Origin: Thermus tengchongensis
Lineage (GTDB): Bacteria; Deinococcota; Deinococci; Deinococcales; Thermaceae
Direction of reading: 5' to 3'
Assembly (NCBI RefSeq): GCF_021462405.1
Contig: NZ_JAKEDU010000003.1
Span: 217,747-281,746, forward strand
Length of the DNA: 64,000 nt
Under the pieces are notes generated by a model that made no database searches, was not told the DNA's origin, and saw only the letters and a list, made by a program, of their open reading frames with translations. Shown one piece after another: positions 28,671 through 35,953 of the stretch. The number at the start of each line of letters is the position of its first letter. The first letter of the stretch is position 1. The position numbers and the translations under genes are program-made.

Positions 28671-29759
28671 GTGGAAGCCGCTTTCGCTCAACTCCTGGTG
28701 GAGTACTGCCTCGAGGCCCAGGAAGGGGAGACCATTTTGGTGGAGACAGAGGTCCCGGCTTTGCCCCTCCTGCCCCATTTGAAACGGGCCTTCCTGAAAC
28801 GGGGGGCCTACCCTGTTTTCCGCATAGGCTACCCCGGAGAGGGGCGGGATTTCCTCCTCTATGGGGGGGCTTGGCTGGAGAGGATACCGGAGGTGGAGCG
28901 CGCTCTTTATGAGAAAGCGGACAAGTTCCTGCGCATCCTTTCCGCGGAAAACCCCCTGGAGGGAGCCTCCCTGGACCCCGGGCTTTCGCTAAGGCACCAG
29001 CGGGCCTGGCGGCCCCTGGCCGAACTCCGCTTGAAAAAGCGCTGGACCCTCACCCTTTACCCCACGGTGGGCTACGCGGTGGGGGCGGGTATGGGGACGG
29101 AGGAGTTCCGGGAGTACCTTAAGGGGGCGTTATTCCTGGACCGGGAGGACCCGGTGGGCGCTTGGCGGGCCCTTTCCCGCTTCCAGGAGGCCTTGATCGG
29201 GAGGCTTTCCCAGGGGCGGGAGCTCCGCCTCCTGGCCCCGGGCACGGACCTGAGGCTTTCCGTGGCGGGGAGACGGTGGATCAACTCCGATGGCCGGCGC
29301 AACATGCCCTCGGGGGAGGTGTTCACCGGGCCCCTCGAGGATTCCGCCGAGGGGGAGGTGCGCTTCAACCTCCCCGCCTTCGTGGGGGGCAGGCGGGTGG
29401 AGGGGGTTTACCTGCGCTTCCAGGGGGGCGAGGTGGTGGAGGCCCGGGCGGAGGTGGGGGAGGAATACCTGCTGGCGGCCCTGGCCACGGATGAGGGGGC
29501 CAGGCGGCTCGGCGAGATAGGGATCGGCACCAACTTCGGCCTCACCCGGCCCACCGGCCTCATCCTCCTGGACGAGAAGATGGGGGGCACGGTGCACCTG
29601 GCCCTGGGCCGGAGCTACCCGGAGACCGGGGGCAAAAACGAGAGCGCCCTCCACTGGGACCTGGTCCTCTCCTTGGCGGAAGGGGCCCTCCTCCTGGACG
29701 GAAAGCCCTTGGTGGAGGAAGGGCGGTTCGTGGGGCTTCCCGAGCCTTACCCTGCCTAG
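28671..29759 (+). CDS. M29 family aminopeptidase (aminopeptidase T-like)
   Basis: A two-metal exopeptidase of the family first defined in Thermus. Metal ligands are recognisable: Glu in GEVFTGP, Glu in RLGEIGIGTN, His in GTVHLALG, and His/Asp in SALHWDLVLS, all in order and spacing. The GTG start at 28671 gives 362 residues, shorter than the roughly 408 of AmpT, so this is a paralog. Its stop and that of the convergent ABC permease share CTAG. Confidence 0.88.
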   Translation: MEAAFAQLLVEYCLEAQEGETILVETEVPALPLLPHLKRAFLKRGAYPVFRIGYPGEGRDFLLYGGAWLERIPEVERALYEKADKFLRILSAENPLEGASLDPGLSLRHQRAWRPLAELRLKKRWTLTLYPTVGYAVGAGMGTEEFREYLKGALFLDREDPVGAWRALSRFQEALIGRLSQGRELRLLAPGTDLRLSVAGRRWINSDGRRNMPSGEVFTGPLEDSAEGEVRFNLPAFVGGRRVEGVYLRFQGGEVVEARAEVGEEYLLAALATDEGARRLGEIGIGTNFGLTRPTGLILLDEKMGGTVHLALGRSYPETGGKNESALHWDLVLSLAEGALLLDGKPLVEEGRFVGLPEPYPA

Positions 29760-30526
29760 AGGTCCTTGCGCTCGAAGACCAAAGCCGCCAGGAAGGCAAA
29801 GCCCAAGGTGTAGATGAGGAGGAGGGGCAGGCCGAGCCCCGCCACGCTGGGCCTTAAGTGAAGGTCCAAGTAGGTGGTGAGGAGGAAGGGGGTAAGGGGG
29901 GGGAAGGCCACCAGAAGGCGCATGAGAAGCAGGGTGGCCACCGCCGCCAGGGCGCTGGCCGTGGTGGAGAGGAAGACCGTGGCGTAGAGGAGGGCCAAGG
30001 CGGCGAGGGGCAAGAGGACGATCCCCGCCAGGAGGTGGGCGGAAAGGAGCTGGCCAAGGGCCTCTTGGGCGCTCAGAAAGCCTACCCCGGCGAACCCTCC
30101 TGCCCCAAGCCCCGTGCCCCCGTAGAACCCTCCTAGCCCGTGGGGCAGGCCCGCCAGAAGGCTTCCCAGGAAGCTTACCCCCAGGAGGACGAAGGGATAT
30201 AGGAGGGCAGAGAAGAGCTTGGCCAGGATCAGCCGGGTCCGGGGGAGGGGGTGGAGGAGGAGGCTTTTCAAGGTGCCTTGGCTCACCTCACTGCCCAGGG
30301 ATTCGCTGGCCGCCATCACCACCAGAAAGGGAAAGAGGAACTCCATCCCCGCCATCAGGCTTAGGGAAACCACCTGCCAGCCCGAGACCAGGACCAGGCC
30401 GTACACCTCCTTAAGCCCCGGGGCCAGGGCCCAGAGGAAGGGGAGGAGGAAGGCGGCCAGAAGGCCAAGGCCCACGGAACGGAGGCGGAAGAGCTTGTAG
30501 AGCTCAAAGACGAAGAGCCTAAGCAT
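29756..30526 (-). CDS. ABC-2 type transporter permease
   Basis: 256 residues with about six membrane segments, beginning MLRLFVFELYKLFRLRSVGLG and carrying the ABC-2 motif SEVSQGTLKSLLLHPLPRTR after the second segment. It overlaps the upstream ATPase gene by 8 nt and forms an exporter with it. The substrate is unknown; such pairs export antibiotics, lipids or polysaccharide. Confidence 0.85.
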   Translation of the reverse strand: MLRLFVFELYKLFRLRSVGLGLLAAFLLPFLWALAPGLKEVYGLVLVSGWQVVSLSLMAGMEFLFPFLVVMAASESLGSEVSQGTLKSLLLHPLPRTRLILAKLFSALLYPFVLLGVSFLGSLLAGLPHGLGGFYGGTGLGAGGFAGVGFLSAQEALGQLLSAHLLAGIVLLPLAALALLYATVFLSTTASALAAVATLLLMRLLVAFPPLTPFLLTTYLDLHLRPSVAGLGLPLLLIYTLGFAFLAALVFERKDL

Positions 30527-31397
30527 GCTTCACCCTCTCCTGGTAGTAGGCCATGAGGTCAAAGCGCTGGGGTCCCAGGGCCTGCACCCGGTAGCCCTCC
30601 TTGAGGAGGGCTTGCAGGACCACTTCGGGGCTCCCCTCAAAGAGGATGGCCCCGCCCTGCATCCGGGCCGAGGCCACCTGGGGAAGGGTCTTCAGGAGGG
30701 CCAAGGCGCCTTCCAGGGGGTGGGCCTCGAGGCGGAAGACCTCCCGTCCCTCCAGGACCACCTCGTCCAGAAGCCTGCCCCCTCCCAGGATGCCCACCTT
30801 GTGGGCGTAGGCGCTCACCTCCTGCAGGTGGTGGGTGGAAAGGAGGACCGCCACCCCCTCCCGGGCCAGCTCCTGCAGGAGGCCGTGGACCAGCTCCACC
30901 CCTTCGGGGTCGAGGCCGCTGGTGGGCTCGTCCAGGACCAGGACCCTGGGCCGGTGGAGGATGGCCGCCGCCAGGCCCAGGCGCTGGCGCTGGCCCAGGG
31001 AATAGCTTCCCACCTTCTGGTCGGCCACGGCGAGGAGCCTTAAGCGAGCCAGTACCTCCGTGATTCGGCCTTCCTCCTTCACCCCGGCCAGATAGGCCCG
31101 CATCCTGAGGTTCTCCCGGCCCGTGAGGTAGGGATAGAAGGCGGCCGGAGCCTCCACCACCGCCCCCAGGTGGCGCCGGGCCTGGGGGGTTTGGTGCACG
31201 TCCTCCCCCAGGAGGAGGGCCCTTCCCTCGCTGGGAAAGGCCAGGCCGGTGACCAGGCGTATAAGGGTAGTCTTGCCCGAGCCGTTGGGTCCTGCCAGGG
31301 CGTAGACCTCCCCGGGGCGCACAGAGAGGTTTATCTTCTCCAGGATGGGCTTGCGCCCGTAGCGCTTGCCCAGGCCCTCTAGCCTCAGGGCTTCCAT
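30519..31397 (-). CDS. ABC transporter ATP-binding protein
   Basis: 292 residues from the ATG complementary to 31395-31397. Walker A GPNGSGKTTL, signature SYSLGQRQRLGLAAA (a Q-rich LSGGQ variant), Walker B VLVLDEPTSGLD, and switch His in LLSTHHLQEV. The C-terminal about 70 residues form the extra domain of drug/antibiotic-type exporters. It pairs with the ABC-2 permease downstream. Confidence 0.93.
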   Translation of the reverse strand: MEALRLEGLGKRYGRKPILEKINLSVRPGEVYALAGPNGSGKTTLIRLVTGLAFPSEGRALLLGEDVHQTPQARRHLGAVVEAPAAFYPYLTGRENLRMRAYLAGVKEEGRITEVLARLRLLAVADQKVGSYSLGQRQRLGLAAAILHRPRVLVLDEPTSGLDPEGVELVHGLLQELAREGVAVLLSTHHLQEVSAYAHKVGILGGGRLLDEVVLEGREVFRLEAHPLEGALALLKTLPQVASARMQGGAILFEGSPEVVLQALLKEGYRVQALGPQRFDLMAYYQERVKHA

Positions 31398-31400
31398 GGG

Positions 31401-31410
31401 TGCTATACTA
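31401..31410. promoter_or_regulatory. Divergent promoter between the ABC operon and the SRP RNA
   Basis: On the plus strand TGCTATACT (31401-31409) is an extended -10 ending 7 nt before the first base of the SRP RNA. On the minus strand TAGTAT (31405-31410) lies 8 nt before the ATPase ATG. The two -10 elements overlap in the symmetric core TATACTA. Confidence 0.6.
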
Positions 31411-31415
31411 CCCAA

Positions 31416-31515
31416 GCCCCCGGTCCAGCGCGACGGTCCGGGCGCGAACCGGGTCAGGTCCGGAAGGAAGCAGCCCTAAGCGCCATGGGTCGGGTGCCGC
31501 TGGGGCGCCGGGGGC
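31416..31515 (+). ncRNA. ffs: Signal recognition particle RNA, small bacterial (4.5S) type
   Basis: The universally conserved domain IV is present: GGTCAGGTCCGGAAGGAAGC then AGCCCTAAGCGCC. The outer arms GCCCCCGG (31416-31423) and CCGGGGGC (31508-31515) pair perfectly, giving a 100-nt single hairpin. It binds Ffh to target membrane proteins. The promoter is an extended -10 immediately upstream. Confidence 0.95.
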
Positions 31516-31517
31516 AG

Positions 31518-31538
31518 TTATCCACAAGGTTATCCACA
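31518..31538. promoter_or_regulatory. Pair of perfect DnaA boxes
   Basis: TTATCCACA at 31518-31526 and 31530-31538, same orientation, 12 bp start to start. No dnaA, dnaN or AT-rich unwinding region lies nearby, so this is not an obvious origin. They sit directly behind the SRP RNA and ahead of the end of a convergent gene; 31539-31601 holds nothing else recognisable except a TTTTTT run (31594-31599). Confidence 0.75.
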
Positions 31539-31601
31539 GGCAAAAGAACCCATGGATAGTGGATCCAGAAGCAAAAAGGGCCTTGGGGACGAGGTTTTTT
31601 C

Positions 31602-32804
31602 TCACTGCCTTTCCTTGGCTTGGATGCGGACCACACCCTTTTCCACAAGCCGGGCCACCTCCTCCGGCGTATAGCCTGCTTCCCTCAGCACCGCCTCCGT
31701 GTGCTCCCCCAAAAGGGGTGGGGGAAGGGAGGGGCCTGCGGGCGTTCGGGACAGGAAGCGCAAGGGGCTCGCCAGGGTGGGAAGGGCGCCCAAGAGGGGG
31801 TGGCTAAGGGTCCAGACCGCTTCCCGGGCCTGGGCCTGGGGGTCCTGGAAGGCCTCGGCCAGGTTGTTCACGGGGGCGGCGGGAATGCCCGCCTCCTTGA
31901 ACCTTTCCAGCCAGTATCCGCGGGGGCGGGTCTTGAGGGCGGCGGAAACCGCCTCCACCACCTCCCTGCGGTGTTCCACCCTCTGGGCGTTTTGCGGGAA
32001 GCGCTCCCAAAGCCCGGGCAGCTCCAGCACCTGGCAGAGCCGCCGGAACTGCTCGTCGTTGCCCACCGCCAGCACCAGCCAGCCGTCCGCCGCGGGGAAG
32101 GCCCCGTAGGGCACGATCTGGGCGTGGGCGTTGCCCAAGCGTCCCGGGGGCCTACCCGTGAGGAGGTAGCTCTCCCCCAGGTTCGCCAGGGCAAAGAGGC
32201 CCACGTCGAAGAGGGAGAGGTCGATGTGCTGCCCCAAGCCGCTTCGCTCCCGCTCGTACAGGGCGGCCAGGACTGCCACCGCCCCCATCATCCCCGTCAT
32301 CACGTCGATCCAGGCCACCCCCACCTTCATGGGGGGGCCTTCCGGTTCCCCGGTCACGGACATGATGCCGGTGTAGCCCTGTAAGGCGGCGTCATACCCC
32401 GGTTCCTGGGCCCTCGGGCCCGTGTGGCCGAAGCCGGTGATGGAGAGGTAGACCAGGCGGGGGTTAAGCTCCCGCAGGCTTTCGTAGTCCAGGCGGTACC
32501 GCTTGAGGTCCCCGGTTTTGAAGTTCTCCACCAGCACGTCGGCCCTTTGGGCCAGCTTCCGCACCGCCTCCTGGCCCTCGAGGGCCTTGAGGTCCAGGGC
32601 CAGGCTCTTTTTACCCCGGTTGACGGAGAGGAAGTAGGCGCTTTCCCCCTTGGCAAAGGGGGGGCCCCAGCCCCGGGTCTCGTCCCCCCAGGGGGGTTCC
32701 ACCTTGATCACCTCCGCTCCCAGGTCGGCCAGGATCATGGTGCAAAGGGGCCCGGCCAGCACCCGGGAGAGGTCCAGGACCTTGATGCCGGAAAGGGGCC
32801 TCAT
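31602..32804 (-). CDS. CaiB/BaiF family CoA transferase
   Basis: 400 residues of the class III CoA-transferase family, which moves CoA between carboxylic acids. The N-terminal LSGIKVLDLSRVLAGPLCTM and ADLGAEVIKVEPP are diagnostic. VNRGKKSLALDL and the catalytic-Asp region PMKVGVAWIDVMTGMMG follow. The substrate pair cannot be assigned. It stands alone, divergent from the permease gene at 32834. Confidence 0.9.
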   Translation of the reverse strand: MRPLSGIKVLDLSRVLAGPLCTMILADLGAEVIKVEPPWGDETRGWGPPFAKGESAYFLSVNRGKKSLALDLKALEGQEAVRKLAQRADVLVENFKTGDLKRYRLDYESLRELNPRLVYLSITGFGHTGPRAQEPGYDAALQGYTGIMSVTGEPEGPPMKVGVAWIDVMTGMMGAVAVLAALYERERSGLGQHIDLSLFDVGLFALANLGESYLLTGRPPGRLGNAHAQIVPYGAFPAADGWLVLAVGNDEQFRRLCQVLELPGLWERFPQNAQRVEHRREVVEAVSAALKTRPRGYWLERFKEAGIPAAPVNNLAEAFQDPQAQAREAVWTLSHPLLGALPTLASPLRFLSRTPAGPSLPPPLLGEHTEAVLREAGYTPEEVARLVEKGVVRIQAKERQ

Positions 32805-32821
32805 GGGGGCATCTTACGGCG

Positions 32822-32827
32822 TATAGT
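32822..32827 (+). promoter_or_regulatory. Leaderless-type -10 (TATAGT)
   Basis: Ends 7 nt before the GTG start of the sugar-type permease. Confidence 0.45.
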
Positions 32828-32833
32828 GGGGTC

Positions 32834-33619
32834 GTGGTCCGGGGCTTGCGGCACCTCTTCGTCTTCCTGGTCCTCCTCTTCGTCCTCCTCCCCTTCCTCT
32901 GGATGGCCTACGCCGCCTTCATGCCCAAGGAGGCGGTGTATTCCGGGGAGCTTTTCTCCCAGGTGGGCTTCAGCCTGGAGAACGTGCGGGGCCTGTCCCG
33001 GGAAGGCTTCTGGGAGCGGCTCCTCTTCTCCCTGGGGCTCTCCTCGGGGGTGGTGATCCTCCAGCTCCTCACCGCCCTCCTGGCGGCCTACGCCCTGCGG
33101 GCGGGGCTGGGGCTTCTCCCCTTCTACCTGGTGCTCATGGCCATCCCGGCGGAGCTCCTCTTGGTGCCCCTTTACGGCATCCTGAAGGGGCTTTCCCTTC
33201 TGGACACCGTCTGGGCCTTGGTCCTGCCCTTTGCCGCCAGCCCCTTTGTCGTCTACCTGGTCTACCAGGCCATGCGCGCCGTGCCCGAGGAACTTCTGGA
33301 AGCGGCCCGGCTGGACGGGGCGGGGCACCGGGTGCTTCTTTTCCAGATCCTTTTCCCCTTGGTGCGGCCCACCCTGGTGGCGGCAGGCGTCCTGGCCTTT
33401 GCCGCCCACTGGAACCTGGTGCTTTACCCCCGGGTGGTGGTCTCGGACCCAAGGTTTTGGACCCTGCAGACCTGGCTCACGGACCTGCAGCGCAAGTACC
33501 CCACGGACTGGGGCCTGCTCTCGGCGGCGGCCCTCTTTTCCGTGCTCCCCATTATCCTCCTCTACCTGGCCTTCGAACGGCGGGGGGTGGCCACCTTTGA
33601 GGAGGGGCTCAAGGGGTAG
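32834..33619 (+). CDS. Carbohydrate ABC transporter inner-membrane permease (MalG type), orphan
   Basis: 261 residues, six membrane segments. The cytoplasmic EAA loop reads [20 protein letters not shown] and contacts the ATPase. It belongs to the MalG branch of carbohydrate uptake systems, but no binding protein, MalF partner or ATPase gene adjoins it. GTG start placed 7 nt after a -10. Its end overlaps the convergent rarA by 11 nt. Confidence 0.88.
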   Translation: MVRGLRHLFVFLVLLFVLLPFLWMAYAAFMPKEAVYSGELFSQVGFSLENVRGLSREGFWERLLFSLGLSSGVVILQLLTALLAAYALRAGLGLLPFYLVLMAIPAELLLVPLYGILKGLSLLDTVWALVLPFAASPFVVYLVYQAMRAVPEELLEAARLDGAGHRVLLFQILFPLVRPTLVAAGVLAFAAHWNLVLYPRVVVSDPRFWTLQTWLTDLQRKYPTDWGLLSAAALFSVLPIILLYLAFERRGVATFEEGLKG

Positions 33620-34853
33620 CCCTGAACCGCTCCCGTAGGGCCTTGAGCCTTTCCCGCACCCGCTCTTCCCAGCCTTCCCCGGTGGCTTCATAGAGGCGGA
33701 GGCCCTCGAGGCCCTCCGGCAGGTAGGCCTGGGCGAAGCTCCCCTCCTTGTCCTCGTGGTAGTAGGCGTAGCCTCGGCCGTGGCCCAGGGCCTTGGCCAG
33801 AGGGGTGGGGGCGTTTCTAAGGTGGAGGGGCACGGGGGCCTCGGGGTGGGCCTTGGCCGCTGCTTCCGCCCTTTGCCAGGCGGCGTAGACGCTGTTGGAC
33901 TTGGGGGCCAGGGCCAGGTAGATGGCGGCCTCCACCAGGGCAAGCTCCCCTTCCGGGCTCCCCAAGGCCTCGTAGGCCTCCTTGGCGGCCACAGCGAGCC
34001 TTAAGGCCAGGGGGTCGGCCAGGCCCACGTCCTCCGCCGCCACCCGGATGAGGCGGCGGGCCAGGTAGCGGGGATCGGCTCCGGCCTTAAGGAGCCTGGC
34101 CAGGTAGTAAAGGCTTGCGTCCACATGGCTTCCCCGAAGGCTTTTATGGAGGGCGGAGACCAGGTCGTAGAAGTGGTCCCCACCCCGGTCCATGGCGAAG
34201 CGCTCCGAACCCAGGGCCTCCCGGACGCTCTCCTCGTCCACCCGTCCGAAGCTGGCGGCGAGCTCCAAGGTGTTGAGGGCGAAGCGGGCATCGCCCCCAG
34301 CGGCCTGGGCCAGCAACCTCAAGGCCCCCTCCTCGTAGGGGGTGCCGGGGAGGCCCCGGGGGTCCGTGAGGGCCTTCTTGAGGAGGGTGAGGAGGTCCGT
34401 TTCGGAAAGGGGTCTTAAGGGGAAGAAGCGGAGGCGGGAGCGGAGGGCAGGGGTGAGCTCAAAGGCAGGGTTTTCCGCGGTGGCCCCGATGAGGGTGAGG
34501 AGGCCCGATTCCAGGTGGGGCAGGAGGGCGTCCTGCTGGGCCTTGTTGAAGCGGTGGACCTCGTCCAGGAAAAGGACCAGTCCGCCTTCCCGCCGGGCCC
34601 TCTCCACCGCTTGCCGCACCTCCTTGAGCCCCGCCTCCACCGCGGAGATGTGCAAGAAGGGCTTGCCTACCCCCTCGGCCAGGAGGCGGGCCAGGGTGGT
34701 CTTGCCCGTCCCCGGGGGGCCGAAGAGGACCATGGAGGCGAGCCTCCTGCTCTCCAGCATCCGCCGCAGGAGTCCCCTTGGCCCCGTGAGGTGGGGCTGG
34801 CCCAGGACCTCATCCAGGGAGCGGGGCCTAAGGCGCTCGGCCAAGGGCTCCAT
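33609..34853 (-). CDS. rarA: Replication-associated recombination protein A (MgsA-type AAA+ ATPase)
   Basis: AAA+ clamp-loader-like protein acting at stalled forks. [19 protein letters not shown] is the standard N-terminus. Walker A is [13 protein letters not shown] and Walker B is [17 protein letters not shown]. The C-terminal MgsA tetramerisation region has [17 protein letters not shown] and [20 protein letters not shown] start at the ATG complementary to 34851-34853, preceded by GGGGAGG; two earlier in-frame ATGs lack a site. 414 residues. Confidence 0.93.
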   Translation of the reverse strand: MEPLAERLRPRSLDEVLGQPHLTGPRGLLRRMLESRRLASMVLFGPPGTGKTTLARLLAEGVGKPFLHISAVEAGLKEVRQAVERARREGGLVLFLDEVHRFNKAQQDALLPHLESGLLTLIGATAENPAFELTPALRSRLRFFPLRPLSETDLLTLLKKALTDPRGLPGTPYEEGALRLLAQAAGGDARFALNTLELAASFGRVDEESVREALGSERFAMDRGGDHFYDLVSALHKSLRGSHVDASLYYLARLLKAGADPRYLARRLIRVAAEDVGLADPLALRLAVAAKEAYEALGSPEGELALVEAAIYLALAPKSNSVYAAWQRAEAAAKAHPEAPVPLHLRNAPTPLAKALGHGRGYAYYHEDKEGSFAQAYLPEGLEGLRLYEATGEGWEERVRERLKALRERFRATP

Positions 34854-34933
34854 CCTCCCCATCCTAAAGTGTTGGCGCATGGGGCTTGCCTCAGCAGGTA
34901 AGGGAAAGGGCCATGCCCAAGGCCTTTCTGGGC

Positions 34934-34949
34934 CCCCCTCGTGAGGGGG
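34934..34949. other. Hairpin upstream of the GGDEF-like gene
   Basis: CCCCCTC-GT-GAGGGGG, a near-perfect palindrome in the gap between divergent rarA and the membrane protein gene; role unknown. A TAGGCT (34979-34984) before the next ATG may be its -10. Confidence 0.35.
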
Positions 34950-34994
34950 TACTTAAGCCCAGGGCAGGGGGGACGTGGTAGGCTGGGGGCGAGC

Positions 34995-35678
34995 ATGCGC
35001 TGGCTGTTCCTCTTGCCCTGGGCCCTCTTCCTCTTGGGCCTATCGCCCCTGGCCTTTTTGGAGCCTTCGGGCCAGGTGGAACGGGGCCTTTGGCTTCTCG
35101 CCTTGGCTCTGGCCTTGGCGGCGGTGGCCAGCCTGTACTCCCGCTTCCCCGTGGCCTATGGGGTGCAGGCGTTTTTGGTGGCGGGTTTAGGGTTTTTGGC
35201 CTTTCAGGCAGCTTTGGAGAGCGCTCTCCTGCTCACGGGGGCAGAGGCTTCGGGGTTCACGGTCTTAGGGGGGTTCCTGGGGGCCTTGGCCTTGGGGGGA
35301 GCCTTCGTCCTGGGCACGGGAAAGGAGGCCCCCCTTTTGCCCGCTTTGGAGGGGGTAGGGGGGCGGGAGGACCTTCTGCGCCTGGCGGGGGCCCTGGAGG
35401 GCCTGGCCCTAAGGCGGCCCCTGGTCTTGGTGTACCTCTCCACCTCTGCCCCGCCGGAGCGGCTTCAGGGCGAACTGAGGCGGGGGGACCTGGCCTTCCG
35501 TCTCAATGGGGGATACCTCTTGGTGCTTCAGGGAAGCCGCCCCGAGGACGCCGCCGGGCTTCTGCGGCGCCTTAAGGAGCGCTTTCCCCTCTCGGCCTAT
35601 GCGGTGGAGCGCTGGCGGGGGGGGAGCTTGGAGCGGGTGCTGGCCCGTCTCGAGGCCGAGGCTCTGTTGCAGACCTGA
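34995..35678 (+). CDS. Membrane protein with degenerate GGDEF-like C-terminal domain
   Basis: 227 residues from ATG 34995. Four membrane segments in the first about 115 residues, then a cytoplasmic part. The segment LRRGDLAFRLNGGYLLVLQG followed by EDAAGLLRRLKERF has the layout of a diguanylate-cyclase core (xRxxDxxxRxGGDEFxxLL), but the GGDEF site reads NGGYL, so it should be inactive for c-di-GMP synthesis. The longer frame from GTG 34941 would include the hairpin region and was not chosen. The match is by eye. Confidence 0.55.
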   Translation: MRWLFLLPWALFLLGLSPLAFLEPSGQVERGLWLLALALALAAVASLYSRFPVAYGVQAFLVAGLGFLAFQAALESALLLTGAEASGFTVLGGFLGALALGGAFVLGTGKEAPLLPALEGVGGREDLLRLAGALEGLALRRPLVLVYLSTSAPPERLQGELRRGDLAFRLNGGYLLVLQGSRPEDAAGLLRRLKERFPLSAYAVERWRGGSLERVLARLEAEALLQT

Positions 35679-35692
35679 GGGGGGCCGGTTTT

Positions 35693-35794
35693 GGTGTAGC
35701 TGCCACCGCATACACCATCGCCTGGGTGTACCGGTTTTCCCTTTACCTTGCTCCGGTGGCACCTCCTTCTTCTTACCCTTAGCCTTAAGGAGGT
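35693..35794 (+). promoter_or_regulatory. Structured leader with ribosome-site sequestration
   Basis: Four complementary pairs are packed here. TGCCACCG (35701-35708) pairs with CGGTGGCA (35754-35761). Inside, TACACC (35711-35716) pairs with GGTGTA (35725-35730), or alternatively with GGTGTA (35693-35698). ACCTCCTT (35761-35768) pairs perfectly with AAGGAGGT (35787-35794), the ribosome site of the 24-codon gene. This is a switch-like layout. No known riboswitch class recognised. The promoter was not located, so it is unproven that the whole region is transcribed. Confidence 0.45.
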
Positions 35795-35799
35795 TCGCC

Positions 35800-35874
35800 A
35801 TGGAACAGGCCAAGGAGATCAGCCAGGCGTGGCAGGAGGCCCTGGAAACCTACGGGGAGCGGGAAGAGGAGTAA
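35800..35874 (+). CDS. 24-residue small protein
   Basis: ATG at 35800, six bases after AAGGAGGT, a near-perfect ribosome site rare in this window. It encodes 24 residues beginning MEQAKEISQAWQEALETYG and ending EREEE, a probable charged amphipathic helix. A strong hairpin terminator follows 17 nt after the stop, so this is a complete one-gene unit. The frame is open upstream to 35506, but that part overlaps the preceding gene and the hairpins. Function unknown: a small protein or a leader peptide are both possible. Confidence 0.6.
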   Translation: MEQAKEISQAWQEALETYGEREEE

Positions 35875-35891
35875 AAAAGCGGGGAAGCCCA

Positions 35892-35925
35892 GGCCGGACC
35901 CCAGAGGTCCGGCCATACCTTTCCT
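35892..35925 (+). terminator. Terminator of the small-protein unit
   Basis: Perfect 9-bp stem GGCCGGACC/GGTCCGGCC (35892-35900, 35906-35914), loop CCAGA, then a pyrimidine-rich tail ending in CTTTTT. It may also serve typA in the opposite direction. Confidence 0.7.
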
Positions 35926-35953
35926 TTTTGCGGGCTCTCCCCTCGGGTTGGGG

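Noticed and set aside
30519..31415. Earlier GTG start for the ABC ATPase at 31415
   Set aside because: It would place the start codon inside the divergent promoter; the ATG at 31397 gives the family-typical N-terminus.
31518..31538. Replication origin
   Set aside because: Only two DnaA boxes, no AT-rich unwinding element, and no dnaA, dnaN, gyrB or rpmH nearby.
35506..35799. Open frame continuing upstream of the 24-residue gene
   Set aside because: It overlaps the preceding gene in another frame and the hairpin region; the strong ribosome site supports ATG 35800.
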